NCBI GenBank assembly: GCA_046350375.1
Contig: JAXMAO010000011.1
Location: 62,001-126,000 of the forward strand
DNA: 64,000 bases
From: JAXMAO01 sp046350375
Lineage (GTDB): Bacteria > Planctomycetota > Phycisphaerae > UBA1845 > UTPLA1
Direction: 5' to 3'
The notes under the pieces were generated by a model. That model ran no database searches. It saw nothing but the letters and a program-made list of their open reading frames with translations, and had not been told where the DNA came from. Of the stretch, positions 35,040-43,396 are shown piece after piece; the stretch's first letter is position 1, and each line of letters begins with the position of its first letter. Position numbers and translations under genes: made by a program.

Positions 35040-35842
35040 GGCTGTCCTCCGGTTTGCGGCGACGCGGCGTCGGGCTGGCCGATCCTGGACAGGTCCTGCA
35101 CCGTGACGCCGGCCGGTGCCTTGAACACGAAGTGATCGTCCGGGACGGCCGCGTCGAACTGGATGTGCGTGGTGGTCATCAGGCCGGTCTGCTTGTTGTC
35201 CTTGTCGAACGAGACATTCTTGACCGCGACGCCCGACTCCTGCTCGATGTACATCAGCGTGCGGATCATCTGCGCGGCGCTGACCGGGTCCTTGGGCTTC
35301 AGCTCAAACACCCAGCACGGCTTGCCGCCCACCGTCTCGTCGGGCAGGAGGCGATAGTCGAACTGCTGTTTCGACTGCTCGTAGGCGGCCCGCTGGTCGA
35401 ACGGGTTGAAGACGATGGTCGGGTTATAGCGCTGCTTGACGGCGGTCTTCTGGTCGTTGGTGTCGGACAGCGAATAGACGAACTCGCCGTCGCCGACCAC
35501 CAGGCTCTTGATGGTCATCTTCGAATCGGTGCCGGCAGTCTTGGTCGACTGGGTGGTGGTCGTGTCCTGCCGGAAGATCACCGACAGCCCGCGCTTCACA
35601 TATTCACACTGCGTCCGCGTCTCGCCTTTCGAGCTGTACTGCGGGAACTGGTAGTCGAATTTCAGCTCGGAGAGATAGGAGAGAGACTTGTGCTTCGCCA
35701 TGATCTCGGTGACGCGCGTGATGACGCCCTCAACCGTCTGCTGGTTCTTGGCGGACGCGGCGCCGCCGCCCTCCAGGCCGGGCGCGGCGCCGGCCGTGAC
35801 CAGCGCGGTCAGCAGCCCTACTCCGATGCGGAAGCGATTCAT
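35036..35842 (-). CDS. LolA-like/outer-membrane-lipoprotein-sorting domain protein
   Basis: A 268-residue exported protein with an N-terminal signal peptide (GVGLLTALVTAGAAPG, cleavage near 20). The mature sequence has the beta-rich character of the LolA/LppX or DUF2092-like half-barrel: VTEIMAKHKSLSYLSELKFD at the start, FVYSLSDTND, GGKPCWVFELKP and VVPDDHFVF-type segments. Such proteins bind lipid or lipoprotein in the periplasm. ATG 35842 follows AAAGGAC; its ATGA overlaps the thioesterase stop, and its own stop overlaps the next ATG. Context (acyl-CoA thioesterase upstream, metal-binding lipoprotein downstream) hints at envelope lipid handling. Confidence 0.75.
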   Translation of the reverse strand: MNRFRIGVGLLTALVTAGAAPGLEGGGAASAKNQQTVEGVITRVTEIMAKHKSLSYLSELKFDYQFPQYSSKGETRTQCEYVKRGLSVIFRQDTTTTQSTKTAGTDSKMTIKSLVVGDGEFVYSLSDTNDQKTAVKQRYNPTIVFNPFDQRAAYEQSKQQFDYRLLPDETVGGKPCWVFELKPKDPVSAAQMIRTLMYIEQESGVAVKNVSFDKDNKQTGLMTTTHIQFDAAVPDDHFVFKAPAGVTVQDLSRIGQPDAASPQTGGQP

Positions 35843-36375
35843 GCCGAGTGTCCTTTCTTTCCGCGCAGCGTTCGCGGCGGGTCGTGTGCGTGCCAGCGCG
35901 CCAGCGCCGTACGATACTTGGGCGGAATCGGAATCGGGCGCCAGCCCTGCGACTCCACGAAGGCCATTGTATGCCGGGCCGTGCAGGTTGTCTGGCCGTC
36001 GGCCGCCGCGACCACGGCGTAGTCGATCGCGAAGCTCTTCTCCCCCAGCCGGCCGACCTGCACGAGGATGTCGGCCTCGTCGCCGAAGTGCAGCGGCCGG
36101 GCGTAGTGCACGTCGATGTTGACGGTGGGCATGACGAGCCGGTCGGTGTCGAGCATCTCGGTCCACGGAATCCCGACGCCGGTGCGGAAGAACTCTTCCA
36201 GCGCCAGCATGAAAAAGTGAATCTGCCGGGGAAAGTAGAGGACGCGGACGTAGTCGACGTCGTCGAGCGTGACGCGGAATCGATATCGAAACGGAGGCCC
36301 CACCGCGCGCCGCTCCGGAAACGAGTGGAAGTCAAAGCCCGCGGGCAACTTATCGGTCCGCGCCGAGCGCGGCAA
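35839..36375 (-). CDS. Hotdog-fold acyl-CoA thioesterase (4HBT-like)
   Basis: A 178-residue protein of the 4-hydroxybenzoyl-CoA thioesterase family. The motif DDVDYVRVLYFPRQIHFF matches the catalytic Asp helix of the YbgC/4HBT type; MPTVNIDVHYARPLHFGDE and FAIDYAV complete the hotdog sheet. It hydrolyses acyl-CoA thioesters of unknown chain length in the cytoplasm. It is the first gene of a minus-strand operon, overlapping the LolA-like gene by 4 bases. The C terminus (GKKGHSA) is a short basic tail. Confidence 0.88.
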   Translation of the reverse strand: MPRSARTDKLPAGFDFHSFPERRAVGPPFRYRFRVTLDDVDYVRVLYFPRQIHFFMLALEEFFRTGVGIPWTEMLDTDRLVMPTVNIDVHYARPLHFGDEADILVQVGRLGEKSFAIDYAVVAAADGQTTCTARHTMAFVESQGWRPIPIPPKYRTALARWHAHDPPRTLRGKKGHSA

Positions 36376-36572
36376 GCCCGATTCGGCCGGCGCCGCCGGT
36401 CGCGGGTTTCCGAACGGCCGATCGGCGGGTATGATCTGATGCGGAATCCTCGCGCACAGCCGGCAATGCTGGCAGGGCAGTCAGGAGGCGGGTGGTTCCG
36501 TCGCGCCGGGGGCAGCGCGATGGGCAAAACGCCATAGTCTGTTGCTGCACACACGCGAAAGGTGAGTTCGAC

Positions 36573-39569
36573 GTGGGCGGAATCACTCTGTACGCGAATG
36601 CGATCCGGTGGCGCGCGGCGCTCCGCGCGGCGGCGCTGCTGCTGGCGCTGCTGCCGGGCTTCGCTGCCGTGCCGGCCCGGGCGCAACCGCTGATCACCGC
36701 CCGTACCAGCGTCGACAACGACAGCCATGAGTGGCCGGGCGGCGGTCGCGAGTGTGCAATGTCCGGCGACGCACGCTTCGTCGCGTTCACCAGCACCGCG
36801 CTGGAATCGCCGGTGGCCGCCTCGCAGCCGGCCGAGCTCTATCTCCGCGATCGCGACGTCGACACCGATGGCGTGCCCGACGAGACGACCCAGCCGGGGG
36901 CCGTCACGACAACGCTCTTGTCGCGCACGCCCGGCGGCGCGCCGAGCGCCTTCAAGTCGCGCCAGCCGGCGATGTCGGCCAACGGCCGCTGGGTGGCGTT
37001 CGTGTCGGCTGCCGACGACCTCGGCCCGGCCGACACCAACGGCCTCGATGATGTCTACATCGCAGATCGCACCAACGGCCAGATCATCCGCGCCAGCCTG
37101 CCCTCCGGCGGTGGCGAGCCGAACGGCGCGTCCGACCAGCCGTCGCTGTCGGCGGACGGACGATTCCTGGTCTTTGCGAGCCTGGCGTCGAACATCGTCG
37201 CGTTCGACCCCAACCAGTCGTCCGACTGCTTCCTGCTCGATCGCGACGCCGACACCGACGGCGTGTTCGACGAGCCGGGCGCGACGCAGCTGATCATCGT
37301 CAGTCGCATTCCAAGCGGCGTCGTCGGCAACGGCGGCAGCTCGCAGCCGATCGTCTCGGGGAACGGGCGCTTCGTGGCGTTTTTGTCGAAGTCCAGCGAC
37401 CTGGTCGCCGGCGACACGAACGGCAAGGACGACATCTTTGTCTTCGACCGAGTCGCCGAGACCGTGACGCTGGTCAGCCGTGCCAGCAACAACGGCCCGC
37501 AAGGCGACAATCCGCTCTTCGCGGCGCTGAACGCCAATCCGGCGATCTCGTTCGCCGGGCGCTTTGTCGCGTTTCAGAGCCGCTCCGTCGCGCTGGTGCC
37601 CAACGATACCAACGGCGTCTCCGATGTATTCCTCGTCGATCGCGGCGCGCCCGACACCGGCGGCGCCTTCCCGAACGCCAGCGTGACGACCGAGATGGTC
37701 AGCGTCGGTACGGGCGGGCAGCAGGGCAACGGCGTCAGCGGCCGCGATCGCGTGTCGATCAATAGCAGCCCACAGGCCAACCTCGACGGGCGGTTCGTCG
37801 CGTTCGAGAGCGAGGCCACCACGCTGGTGCCCGGCGATGTCGGCAACCTGTTCGACATCTACGTTCGCGACCGGCTGAACAGCACGACCTCGCTCTACAG
37901 CGTTTCGCTCGGCTTTACGCCCGGGAACTTTGCCAGCGTCAATCCGACCATTTCGGCCGACGGCTCGTCGGTCGCCTTCGATTCCGACTCGAGCAACCTG
38001 GTGCTGGCCGACTCGAACGGCGTCTCCGATGTCTTCATCCGCACGCAGCCGCCGTGCCTGGGGCCGAGCTCGAACCCGCCGCTGCCGCTGCTCTCGCAGG
38101 ACCTGGCCGACGTGACCGCCTGCGAAGGCGATCTGGCGCATCTCGCGGTCGAGCCCAACGTCGGCGCCACCGCGCCGTTTTCCTATCGCTGGCAGCGCGA
38201 CACGGTCGACCTTCCGGGTCAGCCCACCACGCGCCCGTCCATCGACATCGGACCGCTCACGTCCGCCGATGCCGGCATCAGCCGCTACCGCGTCGTGGTG
38301 CAGAATTCCTGCGGCACCCAGGTCAGTCGCCTGGCGAGCCTCACGGTTCGCAACAAGGTGCACATCACGCAGCAGCCGGTCGGCACCACTGCCTGCGCCG
38401 GCGCGCCGCTGAACCTGAGCATCGGGGCGACCGGCGACGCGCCGCTCTCGTTCCAGTGGAAGCGCAACGGGCAGGATGTGCCGGGCGCGACGTCGGCCAC
38501 GCTGCACGTGCAGTCAGCCAGCTCGAGCGATTCGGGCAACTATACCTGCGTCGTCACCAATCCATGCGGATCGCTGACCAGCGCCGCCGCGGTGGTGAGT
38601 TTCTCGTCGGCACCAATCGTGACCACCCAGCCGGCCGCCGACCAGACCGTCTGCATCGGGCGCTCCTTCTCGCTTGTGGTCGCGGTGCCGGCGACGCCGG
38701 TCGTGACCTTCCAGTGGAAGAAGAACGGCAACATCATTCCCGGGGCGACCACGGCCACCTTCTCGCGCAGCTCGGCCGCCACGTCCGACGCCGGCACCTA
38801 TACCTGCCTGTTGCAGAACGTCTGCGGCTCGATCGAAACCAGCCCGGCCATGGTCGATGTCCGCCCGGCGCTGGTCATCACGTCGCAGCCGGCCAACCAG
38901 GTGGGATGCCTGGGCGGAACGGCCCACTTCACCATCGGCGTCAACCTGCCCGAGGATTCGCGCTTCCGCTGGCGCAAGGGAACGACCGAGCTGGTGAGCG
39001 GGCCGAACATCAGCGGCATCGACACCGCAACGCTGACGTTGACCAACCTCGCCGCGTCGAGCGCCGCGTCGAACTACAATTGCCTCGTCGCCGGCCCCTG
39101 CAACACGCTCACGTCCAACTCCGCCGGGCTGCGCGTCGATGATCCGCCTTCGGTCACCGCGAATCCGACCGATCGCACGGCCGCGGTCGGCGGCTCGGCG
39201 ACCTTCAGCCTCCAGGCCCGCGGCGGCGCCCCGTTGAAGTACCAGTGGCGCAAGAACGGCACCAACATTCCGAATGCGACTGCCTCAAGCTACACCGTCA
39301 CGCCGGTGGCCACCGGCAGCGCCGGCAACTACGACTGTGTCGTGATGAACAACTGCGGAAGCGCCACCAGCACCGCCGCCCATCTGACCGTCACCGGCGG
39401 CCCGACCACGCAGCCCGGCGGGGGGCCGGGACCCGGTCCGAACCCCAACCCCGGCGTGAACCCCTGCGGCACCTGCGGCGCGGCGGCGTCGGAATCGCTG
39501 GCCCTCTCGATGGCCGGCCTGGTGCTGGCGCGGTGCAGGCGCCGGCGGCGCCGCGGGCCGCGCGCCTAA
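36573..39569 (+). CDS. Large exported beta-propeller and Ig-repeat protein with Cys/Arg C-terminal tail
   Basis: A 998-residue surface protein. A signal peptide (about 15-38, ending ARAQ) precedes a propeller region with repeated 'SADGRFVAFxSxASNLVxxDTNGxxDVFxxDR'-style blades (e.g. SGNGRFVAFLSKSSDLVAGD; TolB/PD40 type). The second half has four to five Ig-like repeats of the type PLSFQWKRNGQDVPGAT followed by DSGNYTCVV. The last 34 residues contain CGTCGAAASESLALSMAG and a run of Arg, a tripartite sorting-tail layout. GTG 36573 is preferred (AAAGGTGAG upstream); the frame is open to 36492. A TATGAT -10-like element lies at 36430-36435. Function unknown, probably adhesive or structural. Confidence 0.85.
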   Translation: MGGITLYANAIRWRAALRAAALLLALLPGFAAVPARAQPLITARTSVDNDSHEWPGGGRECAMSGDARFVAFTSTALESPVAASQPAELYLRDRDVDTDGVPDETTQPGAVTTTLLSRTPGGAPSAFKSRQPAMSANGRWVAFVSAADDLGPADTNGLDDVYIADRTNGQIIRASLPSGGGEPNGASDQPSLSADGRFLVFASLASNIVAFDPNQSSDCFLLDRDADTDGVFDEPGATQLIIVSRIPSGVVGNGGSSQPIVSGNGRFVAFLSKSSDLVAGDTNGKDDIFVFDRVAETVTLVSRASNNGPQGDNPLFAALNANPAISFAGRFVAFQSRSVALVPNDTNGVSDVFLVDRGAPDTGGAFPNASVTTEMVSVGTGGQQGNGVSGRDRVSINSSPQANLDGRFVAFESEATTLVPGDVGNLFDIYVRDRLNSTTSLYSVSLGFTPGNFASVNPTISADGSSVAFDSDSSNLVLADSNGVSDVFIRTQPPCLGPSSNPPLPLLSQDLADVTACEGDLAHLAVEPNVGATAPFSYRWQRDTVDLPGQPTTRPSIDIGPLTSADAGISRYRVVVQNSCGTQVSRLASLTVRNKVHITQQPVGTTACAGAPLNLSIGATGDAPLSFQWKRNGQDVPGATSATLHVQSASSSDSGNYTCVVTNPCGSLTSAAAVVSFSSAPIVTTQPAADQTVCIGRSFSLVVAVPATPVVTFQWKKNGNIIPGATTATFSRSSAATSDAGTYTCLLQNVCGSIETSPAMVDVRPALVITSQPANQVGCLGGTAHFTIGVNLPEDSRFRWRKGTTELVSGPNISGIDTATLTLTNLAASSAASNYNCLVAGPCNTLTSNSAGLRVDDPPSVTANPTDRTAAVGGSATFSLQARGGAPLKYQWRKNGTNIPNATASSYTVTPVATGSAGNYDCVVMNNCGSATSTAAHLTVTGGPTTQPGGGPGPGPNPNPGVNPCGTCGAAASESLALSMAGLVLARCRRRRRRGPRA

Positions 39570-39570
39570 C

Positions 39571-39846
39571 TCATTCCAGCGCATCGCCCAGCGACGGCGT
39601 CGCCCGGCAGGTGGCGCGCCCGGTCGAGCGCCGGCCGCACAGCGGGCAGATGAACCAGAACTTCAGATCGCACACATCGTCCGCCATCAGTCCCAGCTCG
39701 ACGCCGCCGATCTCGACCGGCGTCGCGCCGCCCGGGCCGAAGTGCATCGCGATCGGGTCGGTGCCCGGCCGGAAGCCGATCGCAAACTCGACCACGTCGT
39801 CGCACGCGCGGCACGGTCCGCAGAAGTCGCCGGCGAAGCGCGTCAC
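39571..39846 (-). CDS. Small cysteine-rich hypothetical protein
   Basis: A 91-residue protein read from GTG 39846. It has cysteine pairs CGPC/RACDD near the N terminus and CPLCGRRS near residue 68, suggesting zinc binding. The middle (FGPGGATPVEIGGVELGLMA) is unlike any family I know. Its stop is one base from the stop of the large propeller/Ig protein (convergent), and it diverges from the small operon at 39966. It may be a small cytoplasmic zinc protein. The coding call rests mainly on its non-repetitive composition and the Cys pattern. Confidence 0.6.
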   Translation of the reverse strand: MTRFAGDFCGPCRACDDVVEFAIGFRPGTDPIAMHFGPGGATPVEIGGVELGLMADDVCDLKFWFICPLCGRRSTGRATCRATPSLGDALE

Positions 39847-39910
39847 GGGCGCGGCCCTCGACGGCCGCCGCGCGAGCGCCGGGCGGCTGGTCGATTGCGA
39901 CGGGCGGAAC

Positions 39911-39916
39911 TATGAT
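39911..39916 (+). promoter_or_regulatory. -10-like TATGAT before the 39966 operon
   Basis: TATGAT stands alone in G+C-rich DNA 50 bases before ATG 39966, giving a leader of about 43 bases. A poor -35 (TGGTCG, 39888-39893) lies 17 bases upstream. The same hexamer occurs before the genes at 36573, 43397 and 56143. Confidence 0.4.
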
Positions 39917-39965
39917 GGGCCGCGGGCCGCGCGGGCGCACCCCGCGCCGCGGCGGGAGAGGTGAC

Positions 39966-40238
39966 ATGAGCTTTGAGCTGCGCGGCGAGGCCGCGGTGGC
40001 GGCACTCGACGTGGAAGAACTCAAGCTCGTGTTTCGCGTGCTGCATCGGAGCCTGGCCGCCAATCCCGATCTCATGGATACCCACTTCCTGACCGAGTTG
40101 CAACGCTTCCTGCACGGCCTGGCGACCCGCGCCGGCGTGGACATCGCCGACCACGGCGCGTGGGACCGCTGGCTGAGTTCGCCCGGTCGCCGCGCCGGCG
40201 CCGCCGCGCTGCGGCCCGACGCCGATCGCGCCGGATGA
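39966..40238 (+). CDS. Small hypothetical protein
   Basis: A 90-residue, mostly helical protein starting at ATG 39966 with a good ribosome site (GGGAGAGG). The central LVFRVLHRSLAANPDLMDTH could be an amphipathic helix pair. No family is recognised. It is the first gene of a short plus-strand operon followed by an atypical kinase (10-base gap) and another small protein. The C-terminal 20 residues are Ala/Arg/Asp-rich. Confidence 0.7.
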   Translation: MSFELRGEAAVAALDVEELKLVFRVLHRSLAANPDLMDTHFLTELQRFLHGLATRAGVDIADHGAWDRWLSSPGRRAGAAALRPDADRAG

Positions 40239-40248
40239 GCCCCGCGTC

Positions 40249-41094
40249 ATGAACCCGACCCCGCGCGAAGCCGACCGCCGCGAACTGCCCGCCGCGCCGC
40301 CGGCCGGCCCGCGCTGGCTCTACGCGCTGCCCGAGCGCCGCCTGCCCGAGTCGGTCACGATCGCCGGGCAGCCCTGTCGCCTCGAGCGCACCTTCAAGCA
40401 CGACTTCTTCGCCGCCACCGGCCTCTACGCCGGGCCGCGCGGCCGGGCGGTGGTCAAGTTCGGCCGGTCCGGGCGGCTGATCGGCGGACTGATCGGCCGC
40501 GTCCTGACGCGGCGCGAGTCGCGCCTTTACCAGCTCGCGGCCGGCGTTCCGGGCGTGCCGGAATATTGGGGCCGTGTCCTGCCGACCGGATTTGCGCACG
40601 CCTTCGTGCCCGGCCGGCCGCTGCAGCGCGGCGACGCGCTGCCCGACGATTTCTTCCCGCGCCTCGCCGAGCTGCTGGCCGCTCTGCACGCGCGGCACAT
40701 CGCCTACGTCGACCTCGAGAAGCGTGAGAACATCCTGCTCGGCGACGATGGGCAGCCGTGGCTGTTCGATTTTCAGATCTCGTGGCACTGCCCGCCGCGC
40801 GGCATCGGCTGGCTGCCGCCGGCGCAGTGGCTGCTGCGGCGCCTGCAATCGGCCGATCGTTATCATCTTGCCAAGCACTGGCGCCGCCTGAACGCGCCCC
40901 AGGCCCGCGCCGCGCTGGCCGACGCCGCACCGCCGGTCTGGATCCGGCTGCACCGGCTGCTGTTCCGGCCGATCACGCTGGCGCGGCGGCAGGTGCTGGT
41001 GTGGCTGGGGGTGCGCTCCAGCACGCAGGTGCGCGGCGAGGAAGAGCAGGCCGCGGCGCGAAGCCGGGCCTCGGAGCTGAAGACATGCCCCTGA
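40249..41094 (+). CDS. Atypical protein-kinase-fold protein (WaaP/Kdo-kinase-like)
   Basis: A 281-residue protein with a compact kinase-like fold. The likely ATP lysine is K70 (RAVVKFG); the catalytic loop reads HIAYVDLEKRENILL (D155, N161); the metal Asp is D174 in WLFDFQIS, where the usual DFG is DFQ. The arrangement is that of LPS core/Kdo kinases and related bacterial kinases rather than Hanks-type Ser/Thr kinases. It may phosphorylate a sugar of the envelope or a small molecule. Gene 2 of a three-gene operon; its end overlaps the next ATG by 10 bases. The C-terminal 50 residues are basic and possibly membrane-associated. Confidence 0.75.
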   Translation: MNPTPREADRRELPAAPPAGPRWLYALPERRLPESVTIAGQPCRLERTFKHDFFAATGLYAGPRGRAVVKFGRSGRLIGGLIGRVLTRRESRLYQLAAGVPGVPEYWGRVLPTGFAHAFVPGRPLQRGDALPDDFFPRLAELLAALHARHIAYVDLEKRENILLGDDGQPWLFDFQISWHCPPRGIGWLPPAQWLLRRLQSADRYHLAKHWRRLNAPQARAALADAAPPVWIRLHRLLFRPITLARRQVLVWLGVRSSTQVRGEEEQAAARSRASELKTCP

Positions 41095-41576
41095 CGCAGA
41101 GCGATCGCGACGTGGTGACGGAGTTTCGCGCCTGGTTCGACGCGGCGCTGCGCGGCGACGGGCGGTTCGGCTCCGCGCAGCGCGAAGACCGCGCCGACGA
41201 TTCGACGCTCGCCAGCCGCTGGGCGGCGGCGGTCAATCCGCGCGTCCAGTTCGAGGTGGCCGTGCGACCGTTTCTGCCGCAGCTCCGCGTGGGCATCCTC
41301 ACCGACGATCGCTGGAAGAGCGAAGACCTCGAAGAGAAGATCCAGGAATCCGGCGACACCATGAGCGAATTCGTCGGGCTGGCGTTCGAGGAACTCGGCC
41401 TGGCGTGGGCCGAGCCGCCGGTCGAGCACTACCGCGACCAGGGCAAGTATTTCTACTTCGCGACGCCGCTGGAGCTGCGCAGTCTTGCCGAGCTCGCCGA
41501 CGACAAGGTCCGCATCCGCGCGCGGCAGATGCTCGACGGCTATTTCGCGGCGTTCGAGCGCTTCCTGCCGGCCTGA
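41085..41576 (+). CDS. Hypothetical cytoplasmic protein coupled to the kinase gene
   Basis: A 163-residue acidic protein starting at ATG 41085 inside the end of the kinase gene. It has no signal or membrane segment. Segments such as VAVRPFLPQLRVGILTDDRW and MSEFVGLAFEELGLAW suggest an alpha/beta fold, but no domain is recognised. The overlap implies co-translation with the kinase, so a regulatory or substrate relation is possible. The longer upstream frame is the antiphase of the kinase gene and is rejected. Confidence 0.75.
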   Translation: MPLTQSDRDVVTEFRAWFDAALRGDGRFGSAQREDRADDSTLASRWAAAVNPRVQFEVAVRPFLPQLRVGILTDDRWKSEDLEEKIQESGDTMSEFVGLAFEELGLAWAEPPVEHYRDQGKYFYFATPLELRSLAELADDKVRIRARQMLDGYFAAFERFLPA

Positions 41577-41602
41577 GCGCGGCGCCCGCCTGCCCGAATC
41601 GG

Positions 41603-42634
41603 TCAGCAGTCGTTCGCGCTCAGGCAGTCCACGAACGGCAGAACGTCGAGCACGTCGACGCTGCCGTCATCGTTCATGTCGGCGGCGATGCGGTGATACT
41701 GGTCGAGATCGACGCCCATCAGCACCTCGACAAACGACTGCACGTCCCGCCCGTCGCGGCGCCCGTCGCCGTTGACGTCGCCATGCTCGGGCTCGGTGCC
41801 GACGTGGCCCGTGCCGGTGCGCAGGCGCGAGATGAAGACGGCGCTGTCGAGGATGTGGTCGTTGACGTCGCCCATTTCGAAGCGGATCGTGTGGTCGCCG
41901 CTGGGGAGTACCGCCGTCGTCGTCGTAAGCTTGACCAGCAGACCGTGCGGAAAGGCGAACGCAGTATTCAGGTCGTCGGTGGACACCAGGCTCGTGAACG
42001 ACACGCCGACCTGCACCGGGTTGCCGTTGCGATCGAACGTGATCTGGCTCGCCGGATCGACGCCGTCGAGAAAGACCAGGAACGCGTCGGTGTACAGGCT
42101 GGTCCAGTAGGGAAACTCGACCGTCCCGAAGACGAAGTCGAACTGCACCTGGCTGTCGTTGTCGAGCGCAAAGTCGACCTGGATCGCCGCGACGTCATTC
42201 GACGAGAAGAAGTTCTCAATCAGCGTTCCGCCGCCCGGCAGCGGCGTCGATCCATACGCGTCGAATTCCAGCGTGCCCGGCGTGCCCATGTCATAGCTCG
42301 GCTGCGGGAAATCGAGGACCGGGTCGGCCGGCGGACCCATCTGCGTCACGTCGCCGCTCGAGAGCACGATGCCGTCGGCGATCGTGATCGGCGCCAGCGA
42401 GAAGTCGGCGTAGGTGCCGATCTGCCCGGGCGCGCCGCCTAGAACGGTTACCGCGGTGATCTGGAGTCCGGACGGATTGAGCGCCGTCGCCAGGTCGCTC
42501 GGGGTGGGTGTGGAGTTAACGACGATCCCCGCCGAAGCGGCGGACGTCACGCCCAGGGACCAGCCGAACAGTGAAGCGAGGGCGAGCGAACGCGCTGCGC
42601 GCGTAGGACGACGAACGGCGCCGTGCGAAGACAT
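41603..42634 (-). CDS. Exported choice-of-anchor-L protein with dockerin repeats
   Basis: A 343-residue secreted protein. The signal peptide (MSSHGAVRRP... to SAASA) is followed by a choice-of-anchor-L-like domain: STPTPSDLATALNPSGLQ near the N terminus, then GIVLSSGDVTQMGP and VQFDFVFGTVEFPY. The last 75 residues contain two dockerin/EF-hand loops, GDVNGDGRRDGRDVQSF and ADMNDDGSVDVLDVLPF. Such proteins are placed on the planctomycete surface; the L domain occurs with several different anchors. ATG 42634 is chosen because GGAG lies 7 bases upstream; ATG 42649 is possible. It ends with a Cys residue. Function unknown. Confidence 0.88.
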   Translation of the reverse strand: MSSHGAVRRPTRAARSLALASLFGWSLGVTSAASAGIVVNSTPTPSDLATALNPSGLQITAVTVLGGAPGQIGTYADFSLAPITIADGIVLSSGDVTQMGPPADPVLDFPQPSYDMGTPGTLEFDAYGSTPLPGGGTLIENFFSSNDVAAIQVDFALDNDSQVQFDFVFGTVEFPYWTSLYTDAFLVFLDGVDPASQITFDRNGNPVQVGVSFTSLVSTDDLNTAFAFPHGLLVKLTTTTAVLPSGDHTIRFEMGDVNDHILDSAVFISRLRTGTGHVGTEPEHGDVNGDGRRDGRDVQSFVEVLMGVDLDQYHRIAADMNDDGSVDVLDVLPFVDCLSANDC

Positions 42635-42721
42635 GGGACACTCCGGCATCAGCCCCCCGACGCGGGTCGGCCGCTCCGGGCGCCGCATGGGCCCGGGCGC
42701 CGCCGCGCAGAGCTGAGTCCA

Positions 42722-43198
42722 TCAGTGTCGCCGCTGTCTCGGCCGGTGCGAGGTATCTCTTGAGATACCGCGCCGCGCCGCCCGTGTGGCGCACCGGCGC
42801 GGCGCGACAGGTTTGGCGCAGGCGCGGGTGGCGTGCCAGAGGTGAAGGACCAGGTCAGCCTTGTCCGCCGTGTTGGTCTTGCGATGCAGGTTGCGCAGGT
42901 GGCGGCGAACGGCCGAGGGCGACACGCCGAGCGCCAGCGCGATGGCGCGGTTCTTCCTTCCCAGGCAGCAGAGCGACAGGACGTCGCGCTCGCGGCGGGT
43001 CAGTCGCCGGCACCTGGCCAGCTCTGCGATTGCACCGTTGGCCGCGGGGGGCAGCGGATCGGGCGGGGCGGACCCGTGCCGGATTCGGCGAACGGCATTC
43101 GACGGGCAGGTGGCGCAGACGCCGGAAAAACGGCAGGAATGCGCGAAGCGATCGCGCGTCGGCGGCAGGGCCGCGTGAGCCTGGCTCGAGACAGACAT
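42722..43198 (-). CDS. Single-domain LuxR-type regulator
   Basis: A 158-residue protein whose only recognisable domain is a LuxR/GerE helix-turn-helix (about residues 65-120): LTRRERDVLSLCCLGRKNRA, then VSPSAVRRHLRNLHRKTNTA. There is no receiver or autoinducer domain. The N terminus has a cluster C22, C28 and C31 (HSCRFSGVCATCPS), which might bind metal or Fe-S and act as a sensor. The C-terminal 35 residues are Arg-rich. It diverges from the glycosyltransferase gene at 43397, so that gene is a possible target; the minus-strand dockerin gene downstream is another. Confidence 0.8.
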   Translation of the reverse strand: MSVSSQAHAALPPTRDRFAHSCRFSGVCATCPSNAVRRIRHGSAPPDPLPPAANGAIAELARCRRLTRRERDVLSLCCLGRKNRAIALALGVSPSAVRRHLRNLHRKTNTADKADLVLHLWHATRACAKPVAPRRCATRAARRGISRDTSHRPRQRRH

Positions 43199-43343
43199 GT
43201 GCGGTCTCCAGGCTCTCCCTCATCGGATGCTGGAAAACGCGCGGCACCGGGTTCGTTCGCCGCTGTATCACATAATAGCCGCCGTGCGGCGCCGAGTCAG
43301 CCCGCCCGCGAACCGACCGAGAGTCTTCCGCCCCGCCTGCCGA

Positions 43344-43349
43344 TATGAT
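43344..43349 (+). promoter_or_regulatory. -10-like TATGAT before the glycosyltransferase gene
   Basis: TATGAT, 47 bases before ATG 43397, in the divergent LuxR/glycosyltransferase region. No consensus -35 is seen at the right distance, which would fit a promoter that needs an activator. The same hexamer precedes three other genes of the window. Confidence 0.35.
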
Positions 43350-43396
43350 GGTGGCCGCGCGTCCGGATCGCGCCCGATCGGCCAAGCGGGGAACTC

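Noticed and set aside
35730..38507. 925-codon minus-strand open frame
   Set aside because: Covers parts of four real genes on both strands; composition is Arg/Val/Asp-rich without domains.
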